This document shows positions 1 to 13,093 of a stretch of DNA of 64,000 bases, piece after piece; within the stretch, counting starts at the first letter, position 1, and each line of letters opens with the position of its first letter. A program made the translations under genes and the position numbers. The notes under the pieces are model-generated. The model did no database searches. It was not told where the DNA came from and saw nothing but the letters and a program-made list of their open reading frames with translations. The DNA comes from Pardosa pseudoannulata. Lineage: Eukaryota; Arthropoda; Arachnida; Araneae; Lycosidae. The stretch spans positions 80,310,035 to 80,374,034 of the forward strand of contig CM063499.1 in NCBI GenBank assembly GCA_032207245.1, given 5' to 3'.

Positions 1-840
1 GAAGTTTTGCTGTATTTACTTTTAATCAACTTTCAATTTTGGTTTAGTATACTTTAAGCAGTTTGGAATGCAAATGTGTTTTTGTAAAATTAAGGTAGAG
101 GTAGTGTGTGTATTCTGAAATTATGCCTTGATTTTGTCGTAAAGTATTTTAAAAAGTGAGTCCAGAAATTTAATTTGTAGCTAATACTACTTATGTATCT
201 TATTAGTATTATCAGAGTAATATAATATAAGCAATTAATTGTTTTTTACAAAGTAATTTATTTCAAATGTGACGGATTGAAAACTATATTTATTTATTTA
301 TTTTGCTTAATAAGCTATTGTGATAAAAATAATATTATGCTCTTTGACTGTTGAAAAAATTTTCTTTTTATCTAAAAAATAAGCTGTCATTATTGTTGAA
401 ATATATTAGATAATTTTGACTTTCAAAAATATTTATTTGTAAAGCAGATGATTTCCTAAGTTTCATATTTTCCTTGGAAAAAGGTTTTTTTGTCAAATAA
501 ATTGATACATCCTTTAATTTTAGTACCCATTGAACTATTTATTCCATATAATGGATATAGCATTGATCATGGCTTAAAAAAGCATACAAAATAAAATATA
601 TTTTCATACAGTGTATGAACAGTTTCTGTGATTAATTTTATAGATATCTGTAAAATTGCACTGGTATGTATAAAATTTAGCTATACTTATTAAACTTATT
701 TTCATAAATACAAGTATCTAAATTTATACATTGTTTTTATTACAAAGTTACCTGTGATAGATAACCTCGTAACCAAGTAAATATTGTTAGTTGATTTTGG
801 GAGTTTCCTGATCAGTGACATCTGTAATTAATACTTTTAA
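1..840. other. AT-rich sequence, no feature seen
   Basis: Very AT-rich, with no ORF, repeat family or RNA signature that I recognise. Confidence 0.5.
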
Positions 841-844
841 TATG

Positions 845-1680
845 TTTTATTTAATGTCTTATTTTTAAAAAAGTTAATTTTATAAGCTGTTTTAAATGAA
901 TTATTTTTACTTATTTATATTTCATTTAATATGAATTTAAAATTCCAATATTTTTATGATTATTATCATCTACAACAAATAATGTTTTTAATATATTTTA
1001 AATGTCTTATTTAATACATATCTATTTTATAAGATGTCTCGATTGAATTATTTGTATGTGTTTATTTTTTTTACATGAATATAAAATTCCAATGTGTGTT
1101 ATACATCAAATGAATGTAAGTTATATGATTATCATCAATTATAAATTATATTTCTAAGATGTTGTGAATGAATTATTTAATATAAATCCATTTTCTAAGA
1201 TGTTTTGAATGAATTATTTTTACCTATTTATATTTTCTTTTCTCATGAATTTAAAATTCCAATTTGTATTTTACATCAAATAATTATAAGTTTTATGATT
1301 ATTATCATCAATAATAAATAATATTTCTAAGGTATTTTAAATGTCTTATCTAATATAAATCTATTTCCTAAGATGTTTTGAATGAATTATTTTTACCTTT
1401 ATATTTTCTTTTCATGTGAATTTAAAATTCCAGTGTGTTTTTTGCATCAAATTAATATAAATATTATGATTATTATCATCTATAATAAATAATATTTCTA
1501 ATATATATTGAACCTCTTATTTAATATTATTATCTCTTATTATCTCTTTAATTTATTATTTCTTATTTAATATCTTATTTATCTATTTTGTATGATGTTT
1601 TAAATCCATTATATTTACTTATTTATATTTTCTTTTCATATGAATTTAAAACTCCGATATTTTTAGCTAAATGTTTTTTT
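845..1680. repeat. degenerate AT-rich tandem repeat (~145-220 bp period)
   Basis: About five diverged units. Markers recur in the same order: TTGAATGAATTATTTTTAC, then a T-rich piece, then ATGAATTTAAAATTCCA, then ATGATTATTATCATC, then AATAATATTTCTAA. The AAAATTCC word lies near 939, 1083, 1253 and 1424, with a variant (AAACTCCG) near 1647. It looks like an old satellite. No coding content. Confidence 0.7.
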
Positions 1681-2061
1681 ATATAAAATAACTTTTACTG
1701 TATATATGTATATTACATAGTATATCTTTTAATATGTAGAAGAATCAATGATATAACATTTCAATGATATAACATTTCACGTTTTTATACGTAAATATAA
1801 CTTTATAAATGTATTTATATTGGTGCAAAATAAATTATTTTACTTAACTAATTGTTAACAATTCTTCTGTTTGTTTATACTTCATGTTTGGTGTGTTGTG
1901 TGTATTATAAGAAACATGTAGCCAGTAGACTTCGCAGCATAAAATATAATGGTAACAAATAAAAATAAATAATTCCAAAGTGGTGTTTAAAATCCAAATC
2001 ATTCAAATTCTGAGACAATTTTTTCTGTTAAATATAATAAAAGTTAATCTATTCCAGAGCT

Positions 2062-2065
<4 letters not shown>

Positions 2066-2100
<35 letters not shown>
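2066..2100. repeat. (AT)n microsatellite
   Basis: Uninterrupted AT dinucleotide run. Confidence 0.95.
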
Positions 2101-2103
<3 letters not shown>

Positions 2104-2739
2104 TTAACATTTTTGTCCTAAAAAGTAAAAAATTTGTTTTGGTTTTTAGTTATGCTTTATACAAATAGATGGCGATACTAGTTTTAAAATCTCTACGATT
2201 GAGATTCCAAGTACGCTGAACAGCTTTTCGCATTTACCAAACTGATTTTTTTTTTTTTTCCTCCAATCTAACTTTTTTTATGGTTGAATATTGTATTGTC
2301 ACTGGAATCTAACCTATGTGCAATATTTCAGATCTCTAGTTAGTCAGGAAGATAGTTAAAAATTGATTTCAAAATATCAATTGACGCATAAGTGAAGACA
2401 AATAAAAGTTATTAATAAAAGAGCAAACTGAGCACGCCCGTGTGTTCAGAGTGTGAAATGATAAAGCGATATCAAAACTAGTTTTAGATTTGAGTCGACG
2501 GAATTCCTAGATACCATTGTATACGACGAAAATGTTTCCAGATATAAAATTTGTTGACTCACTGGAAAAAGTACAAAAATATCTTTTGTATGATAAGTGG
2601 GCAGAGCTGGATCATCGCATAAAAAAATATCTTGGGCACAGTTTTTCAGCCAGGCTGATATTTTGAAAAGATTTGTAAATAAGTTGGTTTTCTTTTGGAT
2701 AAGTATAATAGATTTGATTTTCGTTTGTATTTTTTTTTC

Positions 2740-2862
2740 ACTCTTTTGAAGCTCGGTCTGGCCAAAGATCAGTCATGTTCATTAATGTTGGCTGGACCTT
2801 CAAATACATGTTTGCTAGGAGAAGGGGGTCCATAAACAAAAAAGTTTGAGAACCACTGACGT
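2740..2862. mobile_element. hAT-like terminal fragment
   Basis: Read on the minus strand the piece begins CAGTGGTTCTCAAACTTTTT and continues into a GGACCCCC word, the form common at ends of Charlie-like hAT elements. The other terminus was not found, so boundaries are uncertain. The rest of 2100-3350 shows only a short local duplication (AAGAACTACTACTTCTACTA, near 3100-3150). Confidence 0.4.
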
Positions 2863-3358
2863 AGATGAAATAACCCAACCTCTTTTCCAGACAAAATAGA
2901 AAAATTTAGGGGGTGCAGGACCTGCGCCAATTACATCAAAACGCAAATCTTGAGTTCCAATGAATTTAAAGGTAATTCCTTGAGGGTAAAACTACAGCTC
3001 ATCACCAGTGACGATAGATTGTATTTTTCACAGTTGTTTAATAATTTTTTCCCTATTTTACTATCGGGAATCCATAACTTCAGATTTAAGATATTGTAAA
3101 GAACTACTACTTCTACTAGACTAAAAAGAACTACTACTTCTACTACTCTTGTATAATGTGTTCCACAGATGAATGTGTTCTATCTAATAACTGTTGGGTT
3201 CGTCAGTTGCTAGGCTGGAATACGTACCGGTTTGATTTTATTAAGTCGGGATTCATTAAAGTGTTCTAAAATTTTGTTAGTGGAGTTTTATATTTGACTG
3301 GGGAAAATGATGCTGGGCAACGCATCTAACATGAAGATGAAGAACAAATATAGAGCAC

Positions 3359-3502
3359 ACGTAATTAACTACTTTAATGCCCTTCCCATTCATTTTCGTG
3401 CTTACGACAGCCAATAGGCTAACAAAAAGCTGCCCTTCCGTTTGAAACGAAAGCCAGAATCATCATAAGTTGAGATGTGCCCTGCTGTGTTAAATCGCCC
3501 TA
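3359..3502 (-). repeat. small MITE, AAGGCRATTT family, diverged copy
   Basis: Minus-strand copy of the ~160-bp module described at 7526. Shared words include AATGGGAAGGGCATTA, GCCAATAG and GGAAGGGCAG in reverse complement. Unlike the others it is not inside a recognisable Helitron. Confidence 0.6.
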
Positions 3503-4159
3503 TATGCTTCATTAGAAATTCAGAAAAAATGATTTGGGTATTACGAGAACAAAGAAAATTTATTTCAGTTTATAAACTTTTCGATTTTTAACAATATTTT
3601 TATAATGTTGTTATGCGAAACATGTATGACACAAAAATCTATTGGAAAAGAATACTATGAGACTGATAGTAATTGAGTCGTCCAACAATATTCCTTAAAA
3701 ATGTTCCTAGTATGCCGAACAATTCCTTTTATTTTTTAATTTTACCTTTAAAATTTATATAGAAACAAAACTGGGTATTGATTTTCTTTTGCGTTAAATA
3801 CTTTTTATATAAGTATTTGGAATTTAAACAATGATTACGTAGCATTTAAAAGTTATACAGTGTAAGGAGGTTTAGATAAGTTACCGAATCTAATTCTGTG
3901 CCTGTAAACAATTTTAAGCTGCTGTTTTCTTAAAAGTGGAAGGATTAGTGTCACAACTGGAGAACAGATAGATCTGAAAACGTTTTCGTTTATTTCATTA
4001 TATAAAAATTATCCAATGTTCGTACAATTTCGTAGTTCCATGGTATTAAACCGTCTGTAACTGGAGAAGATACTTTGCCATTTTCAAAAGTGTACCAAAT
4101 TTAATGACAAACGTATTAACCATTTGCCTGTGACGCCCGAATACGCCAATTTTGGAATG

Positions 4160-5909
4160 CCTTGACCTGAGTTCGGCAAAAGAATAAACGATGTTTGAAT
4201 TCTGTGAAACCCAAAATCTGTTCGTCCAATGCATAATATTTAATTAGCCATTTTTCTTATAGAGATTCTTTCCTGTGCGGCATTTCGCGCCATTTGTTGC
4301 CATTTCTCGGATAATGTAAAGGATTTATTCAAAGTAATCTCTATCATGAGAGTGGTTTTTATCACGAGAGTATGTTTTTATCAGTGGTTTTATCAGTGTG
4401 TTTTTATCAGTCCATATGTGCAGGGTGTACACTGCACATTCTGGCAAAATTATGTGGGGCAATAATTTTTTGCACCTATGTCTACCTATCTTTATATGGT
4501 ATATAATAAATATTATTTATAATATATTCAATTATGCTGATTTGCTTGCTTGTATTCCCGCAGTGCGTGCGGTACTAAATGCTGCACCACGTAGCGAGCA
4601 AACGAACATAGGAAATTCTTATGTGTACGCACTGCGCACTAAATTGAAAATCACGCTTTATATATATGGGCTACTGGAGAAGAACAGCATACTATGGCAC
4701 TGAGGCAAGTGCAGCTATTTTTCCTACACTTGGCATTCAGAATCATCCAAAGGTACGGTTTATTAAGGGTTGTATTAGAGCGGAGACTGAAGCGCTTTTG
4801 GTTTTTTAACTGATTAACTGGCCATACGATTTTTCAGATGGTTTATGTTTAAATTTATATATTGTAAGATTTTGTTTTCATGGAAATATAAAAGAAGTAT
4901 TTCATCAATGTAAAGTGAAATGTTTTAGTGTGGTAAAGTAATTTCGGTGATGTATTCTATTTATTGAAATAATTCGCTGAAAAACAATGTTGTTTTATTT
5001 TGAAGAAACGAATTTTAACAGGACAGTCCAAATTTTACCATTCATTGTGTCTTACAGACAGTATATAAGTTATATCTGTAACACCATATCGCTGGTTTTG
5101 TTTTTAAAAACTGTGAAGATGTTTTTCATAGAATATATGATTCCCAAATGTTAAAAACAATTAATAAATATAATTTAATCCACTGACCGAACAAGAAACA
5201 GTTCGCTCTATACTGCCAGCGTGCAGTGAAATCCTCTGCACGTGGAATCGACGTTCGGTTTGTCGGCACCAATGGACATCCGGATGAGGCACCGCAGCGG
5301 CGAGCGCCATGTGGTGCTACGTTTGCTGAACATGTAAGTTTTTCGTGGAAACCCGAAGCGTTGCTTTTTCGACGCCTATATGACACCATACAACAAAAGA
5401 CATGATTTTTGCTTTAATGCTAGTAGAATTCTCATAAGTTTAGCTGTTTTATAGTTATAACTCGACTACCCGTAAGTAAATATTTTATTTATTGTATTCT
5501 TTAAATTTATATTCATAATAAAAAACCCGTTTCAGAATGGAGAACTCAGATGTCTCAATAATTAAAGATTTATTGGAAAATCCATGTTCTCTGCACAACC
5601 TACATGAAAACCTACCGTACGCCACTGGTTTTTATATATATCTTTCATGACAGTGGATAGAAATAATAATATTGTTGTATTAGTTTATTATATTTATCGG
5701 GAAAATTATGTCATTTCAGCAAAAATTACTATACTCCACTAACATTTCATATATATTGAAAATAGTAGTTATTTCGTTTATTTTTTTCCTTTTTTTTTCA
5801 AAAATATGCTGTTTCTAATATTCTGATGTTAATAACGGACAAAATTAGAGAAAAAAAAAATTCCATTTTTGGCACGATTTTCTCAAATATAATCCACAGC
5901 CAAGGGGTT
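4160..5909 (-). mobile_element. TTAA-type dispersed repeat (family X), minus copy, interrupted by a hAT
   Basis: Read on the minus strand this begins TTAACCCCTTGG at 5911 and aligns by eye with 52066 onward: shared words include CGAAATAACTACT, TAATACAACAATATTATTAT and, beyond the hAT insertion, TATGCATTGGACGAAC. The hAT at 4408-5627 splits it. The TTAA-CCCCTT start resembles piggyBac-type ends; the far end is not defined and there is no coding capacity. Confidence 0.6.
4408..5627 (+). mobile_element. non-autonomous hAT element, copy A
   Basis: 1220-bp element flanked by a perfect 8-bp direct repeat GTTTTTAT (4400-4407 and 5628-5635), the duplication length of hAT transposons. The right end ...ACGCCACTG matches the TIR CAGTGGCGTG seen intact in copy B (42567-43785). 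The left end here reads CAGTCCATATG: the ten bases GGCGTGCGGT present in copy B are missing, so one TIR was damaged after insertion. Short ORFs inside do not resemble a transposase. Confidence 0.85.
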
Positions 5910-6211
5910 AATAGATAGTCTCCAAAATTTCGAATAAGAAACCCATAAAAATAATGCAACTAGAATATTTCAAAATTACTAATTTAAAACAAAATCCGTC
6001 GAACTCGAAAATATTTTTTTAAGTTTAAAATAAGACGAAAAAGTATGAAGTTAAAAATAAGTATGACGAAAAACAAATATTAGTTCAGTAAAATAATCAT
6101 GTCATTAAGAAAAAGTCCTGAAAAATGAAGCCTATAACTAACATGAAATTTTCAGAACAAAAAATCGTTTCATGTTTTTGGTCAAAATTTGTCATTTTGA
6201 AGGCCTCTTAA

Positions 6212-6352
6212 CACATTGTGTGTGGGTACATTTCGCAGCGGAATGGTACCGGGAGCGGGTAAATTTAGTTATTCAGTTAAATCTCAATAGATCGGAAAAA
6301 TTTTTAACCAACTTTCGTTTTTTATATTGAAATATATAAACAAATATATATA
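6212..6352 (-). mobile_element. piggyBac-like MITE end fragment (CACATTGT family)
   Basis: TTAA at 6208-6211 followed by CACATTGTGTG, matching in reverse the right end of the element at 9602-10723 (GAAATGTACC, CAATAGATCG words). The rest is lost at the following Helitron. Confidence 0.65.
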
Positions 6353-7314
6353 TATGTAATAGCCTAAGTTATCTGTCCGTATGTTCTCGAATTTATGAAG
6401 CGGTTGGACCTGGAATGGATTGGTTAGCAAAATTCAAAGCGAGTAAAGTTTATCTTCTCCTAAATTATCGATCCAATTCTAAAATAAATTGGTATAAATA
6501 GGCTTCATATCACAGCAAACAATACTGTCGTCTTCAAAACGTTCGAATTCCCTCCCCCTTTCCACCTTTTCGAGGGTTTAATATCATTATTTCAAGCCCT
6601 ATTTTCTCCGGTTAAAATCAGGTGATTAAATATATCAATATATCTATTATAAATAGGTCAAAATAACATTTTTTCTAGAACTATGACGTCATTTCTTTAA
6701 CCATCTCATTCAATCATTTCTTATTTTAAATTATTTAAATATCGTCTGCATTATTTTCATAAGTTTTATCACTGAATTTAGATATTACGTAAATAATTTT
6801 CTTTTATATTTGGATTAAATAATAGATTACGTACATACGTGATCATTTTAAATTTGATCATCGATTATTTTTTGTTGCAATGAAAATTTTATCGCCGGTA
6901 TTCACAACAAATTCTTTTCATAAAAGTCTAGGAATCTATTTCACGGACTAATAAATATCTGGCGTTTAAGTTATATTTAAAATTAAGAAGTTTGTTCGTT
7001 TGTATGATTGTTTTTTATATATAACTATGCAGTTTGCAATCGATTCTCTCCATTTTGGACATCATTCATATATACCGCGAAATAATCCCTGTCAATATTA
7101 AAACCTCTGCTGTTCATTCTACCACTTAATATGACAAGATAAATTAAAGTTGGCAACTAACATGCGGTCAGTAAAGATAAACAAATTATTGAGCGTGTAC
7201 CAGATAATTCTCAGCGAAAAAACAAACCATTTTATTACCTGCTTATAAGGTACTTTACAATTCTGGAAAATTAAAAATTTTATTGATCCCGTCATATCAC
7301 GGGCTATATTCTAG
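6352..7314 (+). mobile_element. Helitron family 1, non-autonomous copy
   Basis: Begins with the family word AATAGCCTAAGTTATCTGTCC and ends GATCCCGTCATATCACGGG-CTATATT-CTAG. The 3' hairpin (7288-7303, one mismatch) lies just before CTAG, as in Helitrons. No Rep/helicase coding sequence. Confidence 0.75.
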
Positions 7315-7324
7315 TATATATATA

Positions 7325-7908
7325 CTAGCATATAGCCCATCACATGACAGGATCAGTAAAATTTTTAATTTTCCAAAATTGTAAAGTACTTTATGAGGCA
7401 GGTAAAAAAAATAGTTTGTTTTTTGGCTGAGAATTATCTTGTAACAAAAAATAATCGGTGACCCAATTTAAAATGATCCCACATGTACCTAATCTATTAT
7501 TGAACCCAAATAGAAAAGAAAATTATAAGGCGATTTCACGTAGTAGGGCAAATTCTCAAATTATGACAATTCTGGCTTTTGTTTCAAACGGAAGGGCAGT
7601 TTATTGTTTGTCTATTGGCTGTTAAACGCGTGAAAATGAATGGGAAGGGCATTATAGTAGGTCGTGACGTTGCGACAAATTGCCTTATTTACGTATTATC
7701 TAAGTTCAATGAGATAAAACTTATGAAAATAAGGCATAATTTAAATAATTTAAAATAAGAAATGATTCAATGAGATGGTTAAATGAATGACGTCATAATG
7801 CTAGAAAAATGTTACTTTTACCTATTTATTATGGGATAAATTGGTGAATTTTTAATCGTCTGTTCTTAACCGGGGAAAATAGGAGTTGAAATAATGGCAT
7901 TAAAAGCT

Positions 7909-7947
<39 letters not shown>

Positions 7948-8167
7948 AAGGGATGGATTTCGAACGTTTTAAAGAAGGCAGTATTTTTCGCTGTGATAGG
8001 AAGCCTATTTATACCAATTTATTTTAGAATCGGATCGATAGTTTAGGAGAAGATAAACATTACTCTCTTTGAATTTTGCTAACTATGGATGCCTCTATCC
8101 ATTCCAGGTCCAACCGCTTCATAAAATCGAGAACAGACGTACAGATAACTTAGGTTATTATTATATA

Positions 8168-8168
<1 letters not shown>
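7325..8168 (-). mobile_element. Helitron family 1, non-autonomous copy, tail-to-tail with the previous
   Basis: Minus-strand copy whose CTAG terminus at 7325-7328 lies ten bases from that of the plus copy. It holds a nested ~160-bp MITE (7526-7687) and a poly-A run at 7910-7944. Its 5' end merges with an AT microsatellite at 8170-8221. Confidence 0.75.
7526..7687 (+). repeat. small MITE, AAGGCRATTT termini
   Basis: Starts AAGGCGATTTCACG and ends AAATTGCCTT, giving a ~10-bp imperfect TIR. The same ~160-bp module recurs at 21643, 25849, 26191, 38364 and (diverged) 3359. At 38364 the flanks rejoin to Helitron consensus when it is removed, so it is a separate insertion. Confidence 0.7.

Positions 8169-8169
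<1 letters not shown>

Positions 8170-8221
<52 letters not shown>
8170..8221. repeat. (TA)n microsatellite
   Basis: Uninterrupted TA run at the Helitron 5' end. Confidence 0.95.
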
Positions 8222-8522
8222 TTATATAATATCATTTTCGCAAGGAGAAATAAAAAGTTAATTTTAAATCTAAATTGATTTTTTTAAATCAACTTCATGT
8301 GGTGTTAATTTTAATCATGCGAGACTAAAAAGAAAGAACAAACTAACATCTTAGAAGTGATGACTGTTTCTGATGTAGTAGAACGTAGCTCAACTTAATA
8401 ACCGTGGCCATTATAGTTTCCCAATATAAATTGTAATTATATCAGGTATAAAAATGTTTGTAGCTAAAAAATAAATTATTAATTAATTTTTTCATAATTA
8501 ATAGTATTTTTTAATCAATACC

Positions 8523-8550
8523 CATTTTACCCCACCCCTGGGGTAAAATG
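8523..8550. other. perfect 12-bp hairpin
   Basis: CATTTTACCCCA and TGGGGTAAAATG separated by CCCC; the stem resumes after one mismatch with ATAC/GTAT. No element boundaries were recognised around it. The rest of 8222-9597 is AT-rich with no gene that I recognise. Confidence 0.7.
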
Positions 8551-9601
8551 AGTATAAAAAAGAAGTAAAAAATTATAAATTTGCATTTTAATAAAATGTA
8601 TAAAACCATTTTAACAATAATAGTAATGAACCCATTGCATTAATACATAAAAAAAATTGCCTGTTTGTAGTTTTTTTTAAGTGAAAAAGAGCTCTGAATG
8701 AGAAATCACGCTTTTTCTAATTATTTTAAAATATTTAAAATTAAAATTAAGTAAAATGCTAATATTTATCGCATTGTATTTGATATAAATTTAATTTATT
8801 TACTCAGATTTTTTCCAGTTAAATGACTGGAAAAAAAAAGATTTAGTATAAATAATTGCATAAGTAATGTGGAGTTTTAAATATTTATTTGAAGTATTTA
8901 AACAACCAAGAATTCAAATTCTAAATGCAAAGTATTTAGAAGACCGATTCATTTGAGGAAGAATAAATATTAATAAAACATATAAGCTGATTCACTTTAC
9001 TGCACTTTTAGGAACACAAAAGAAAGCGTTGAAAACCGGAAAAAAAAGAGGCTTTTGTTCCAGAGAAAATTTTCTTTTAGTGCAGTGTGTCGTATGATAG
9101 AAAAATTGATGGACAAGTTTCATTGTATATTCTCCTTGGTCCAAAAATTTTTAGTACTTCATTTTTCCCTTCCGCGTGTCAAAAACAAACTGTTTTTTAT
9201 TAAAGAACACATGGCCTCTCACTGGTCCTCTTACAAATGAAAGTTATTAAAAAAGATGTTCCGGTACCGATCCAATTGTTCTTTTGTTTGGAGACACAAT
9301 ATCTGCGACCGCAATAAAATCTTCACGCAGAAGAAATCTGAGGAGAAATTGGCTTGTTTTAACTTCCTCCTTTCTCTGTCGAAAACTGAATAAGGGATGT
9401 AGACCCCGAAATATTCGAAACAAAGTGCTGTCACCTTTGTCTATCGTAAAGAATTGGGAAATCTTGCAGACCTAGATTTATAAGTGCGTATGTTTTCCTT
9501 CAGTGAGAGGAAGCTGGACTAAAATCTAAATAATACAACAAAATGATTCTTTCGCAATATGATCGTATTATAGCTGTAATTACCAAAAGTTAACCTATTA
9601 A

Positions 9602-10723
9602 CACATTGTATGCGGGACACGTACTAGTACGTTTTCTGACGATTGGTACTTGAGCGCGGGTCACGTACTAGTACGGGTTAGTGTAACAACATGGTTTGTT
9701 TGTGGGTACAAAAATAACGGTATATACAGGAAAACGAAGCCAAATGTTTTTGTCTACTACATAGATGCTGGAAAAATTGAAACCAATAAAAACTGGTTTT
9801 TACATCAGTCGGTGCGGAACCATCAGAACGGGATGGTGGATTAAAAAAATCAATTTAGATTTAAAATTAAATTTTTATTTATCCATGCGAAAATGATATT
9901 ATATACCGGGTGGCCATAATTAAACTGACAGTGCTCACAGTGTTCTGTAGCGCGATCTATTTGCGAGAATGATACCACATTTTGTAGGAAGATTAAACAA
10001 GACGGGGGACGAAGGATTCCGGGGAAAAAATTAGTTCCAAAAGTCACCGCTAGGGGAATATTTGACGCTGTGATATAAAAAATAGAGTGTTAACAAATGC
10101 AAATTAATACGGAATAAAATTACCTTTTATTATGCACATTTTCTGATTTAGTTCAAGTGCAACACTTTTAAAAAAGCGTAAAATCTACATAAACACCGAT
10201 AAAGTCTCGTGATCTGCAATATCCCGTACGCTGAGCAGAAGAAGTTCTTTATTCAAATTTCACGTTACATCCATTGGCATAGTTCAGAAATTAATTTCCG
10301 TATTGATTTGCATTTGTTAACACTCTATTTTCTATTACACAGCGCCAAATATTCCCCTAGCGGTGACTTTGGGAACTAATTTTGTTTTTTCGGGGAATCT
10401 TTCGTCCCCCGTCTTGTTTAATTTTCCTACAAAATGTGGCTTCATTCTCGCAAATAGATCGAGTTACAGAACACTGTGAGCACTGTCAGTTTAATTATGG
10501 CCACCCGGTATATGTATATTTATATATTATATACATATTTGTATTTATATATATATTTGTTTATTTATATATTTGTTTATATGTTTCAATATAAAATAGG
10601 AAAACTTGGTTAAAAAATGAAATAATTTTCGATCTATTGAGTTTGAACTGAATAACTAAATTGACGCGGAAAACGCCCGCTCCCGGAACAATTCCGCTGC
10701 GAAATGTACCAGCACACAATGTG
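9602..10723 (+). mobile_element. piggyBac-like MITE (CACATTGT TIR), copy A, with nested foldback element
   Basis: Bounded by TTAA at 9598-9601 and 10724-10727. Ends are CACATTGTATG... and ...CACACAATGTG, about 8 bp of TIR. Just inside the left end are two CGTACTAGTACG-type palindromes. A 603-bp foldback element sits at 9906-10508. Without it, it matches copy B at 36325-36840. No transposase. Confidence 0.8.
9906..10508. mobile_element. foldback MITE, ~200-bp inverted arms, TA target site
   Basis: Starts CCGGGTGGCCATAATTAAAC and ends with its reverse complement; arms are about 9906-10114 and 10298-10508, around a ~180-bp centre. TA occurs on both sides. A second copy is at 62239-62866. The TA duplication is compatible with Tc1/mariner-type mobilisation (inference). 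Confidence 0.85.
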
Positions 10724-10727
10724 TTAA

Positions 10728-11479
10728 GACATTTTGTGGCTGGGAAAATAGATTTTAAAGAATTAGAATGGGAGAGAGGTTTTTTTTAAAGATATATTAA
10801 AGTGAAATAATTTTGATATATTACATATATTTACCTCGTTCAATGGATAAAAAGTCACTAGAAGAGATAAAATAAAAATGCAAAAAGTTTTTGTAATTTT
10901 CCTTATAAAAATCGAAATGCGTCAAAATTGTTCTATTCTCTAAATGAAACAGTCTTTGGGAGAGCTTTTTGTATATTTTATTCACATGACGTACACACAC
11001 ATGTATAATTTCGAAGTCTTAAACCAGCAGGTGGGGTCAATTTCGATTTTAAATGCTTTTATTCTTCAAAAATAATGCATTCGACATTGTCGGCGACAAC
11101 TTTCACTCCATTTTGTTTTCAACTCCATTTCTTTTCCTCGTTGCCAATCGCGGAAAACTAAAAACGGCCAAATCAATCTCGAGCTCACGACAAAAATGAC
11201 TCATCCCGTAAACCTAGTGTTAAAGGCCTCCTTTGGGGTTTTATACAGAATCTCTACATTAGTTTATCGAATTAGTTCTCTTTTTTCCCTACTTACATGT
11301 AGAGATGTAAAAAACCCGGAATTTTGAAAAGGTGGGAATAAATCCGGGAATTTTCGGGAATAAACCCGGAATTTTGGGAACTTTGGGAACAAATCATTTT
11401 AACAATGTTTACATTTATTTTTTCAACAGTGGCTATTTAAGAACTAGCATATTATTTGAGATTTTTTTTTTTACTTTTG

Positions 11480-11558
<79 letters not shown>

Positions 11559-11866
11559 GAAATAATAGGATTGAGCAATTAAATGATTTTATAGTAGTAC
11601 TTATGCCATTAATTACCCTGTTAGTCTTATCAAACACATAATTGGTTGCTTTCATTTTAATTTCTAATATAATAATTATATACATTATTTATTATGTAAA
11701 TTGCATTATGCTAAACTTTTCCCCCTCCTTTTATAATATAAAAATAAATATGCAAATACATATACATATAAATTTAAAATAACAGTTTATTATTTTTTGT
11801 CATGCTTTGTCATTTAAAGGTGCAATCAAATGACATTGTTGCATTTTGTGTCCAATTCCTACACAC

Positions 11867-11922
<56 letters not shown>

Positions 11923-13090
11923 TATACATATATATATACATATATACACTGGTATGTATTTTTTATTGTGAAAATCCATTTTTTGTTACAGGTAAGTCAA
12001 ATTTGTTTACTATGGAATATGGGTTAAGAGGGAATTATTTCCTACTTTCCAAAATTTCAGTTTTAGGTCAACAAACAAAGCATTTCGCTTTAATCCCCGT
12101 GTAAACATACTTAAACTATTAAATTTAAACCAGCATCTAGGAAGCCCGAAAAAGAAACTAGCGGAAAAAAAATTAAAAAAGATAAAGTAAAAGCGATTTA
12201 GAAACATTGTGACAATTTAATATTGCCCGAAATAATTTCTACTTATTCTTAGCTGTAAAAAGTAATTTAAAAAAATTCTAACTTCTAATGAGGAATTTGC
12301 ACATGTGGGGGATTCGAACAATTTAGAATTTTTCTCATAATTCCAGACTCGTGAATTCCAAAAACGTTCTCAAAAATGTAAAAAAACTGTATCCATCATT
12401 TTAAAAATAATTTTAAAGTTAAGCTAAAATCACGTGACATCAAAACGCTCCGTGATTGGTTGTGACGTCATCGTTCTCGTTGTCCAATATTTTTAAAGTA
12501 ATATCATTATTAAATATTTAAAAAAAATATACTTTTTTCAAATTAGTCACCAATTTAATCGAAAAATGTCACTGTGAATTGATACACTTAAGAAAGTATG
12601 CATGACTGAAGAAAATATTTATAATACCTTGAAAATACCTAATCTTCCCCTCCCCCGAGTTATATATTAGATAATTATATGCTTTAGACATAAGTTTTAC
12701 GATATTTATATGCTTTATCGAACATTTATTGTAGTTGAACTCTGCGATAATACTCGAAAATTAGGAGTTTTAAAAGTCAAATAGCACTGGTTAATCAACA
12801 GTCCTTTTAAAGGTACAGATGTATTTTTATATACTTTAATTGTTCTAAATTAGTAATATTTAAAGAATTAATTATTTAAATTAGTAATATTTAAAGAACT
12901 AATTATTTAAAGAAAAGCAAGCATTTGATTACCGAAAAATGGTCTTGACAAACCCATAGAGATGATTTATATGATAATTTGGGGTTTAATTTCTCATCCC
13001 TTTTCATCGCATTTGTCCAAATTTTACGTGTAAATAGATCTTTGGGAACGCTGAAAAATATCTTCTCATTGCAATGAGTTATTATATTTT
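10728..13090. other. AT-rich region with microsatellites, no gene seen
   Basis: Contains (AT)n at 11483-11555 and (TA)n with TACATA variants at 11869-11947. At 11310-11390 CCCGGAATTTT occurs twice with CCGGGAATTTT between, reminiscent of BED/hAT-associated ends but too short to call. At 12845-12910 a ~33-bp AT-rich unit is duplicated. No host exon recognised. Confidence 0.6.
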
Positions 13091-13093
13091 GCG

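Noticed and set aside
11452..11685. tyrosine/isoleucine-rich ORFs across (AT)n runs (also near 1980, 11802, 42475)
   Set aside because: They are translations of AT microsatellites.
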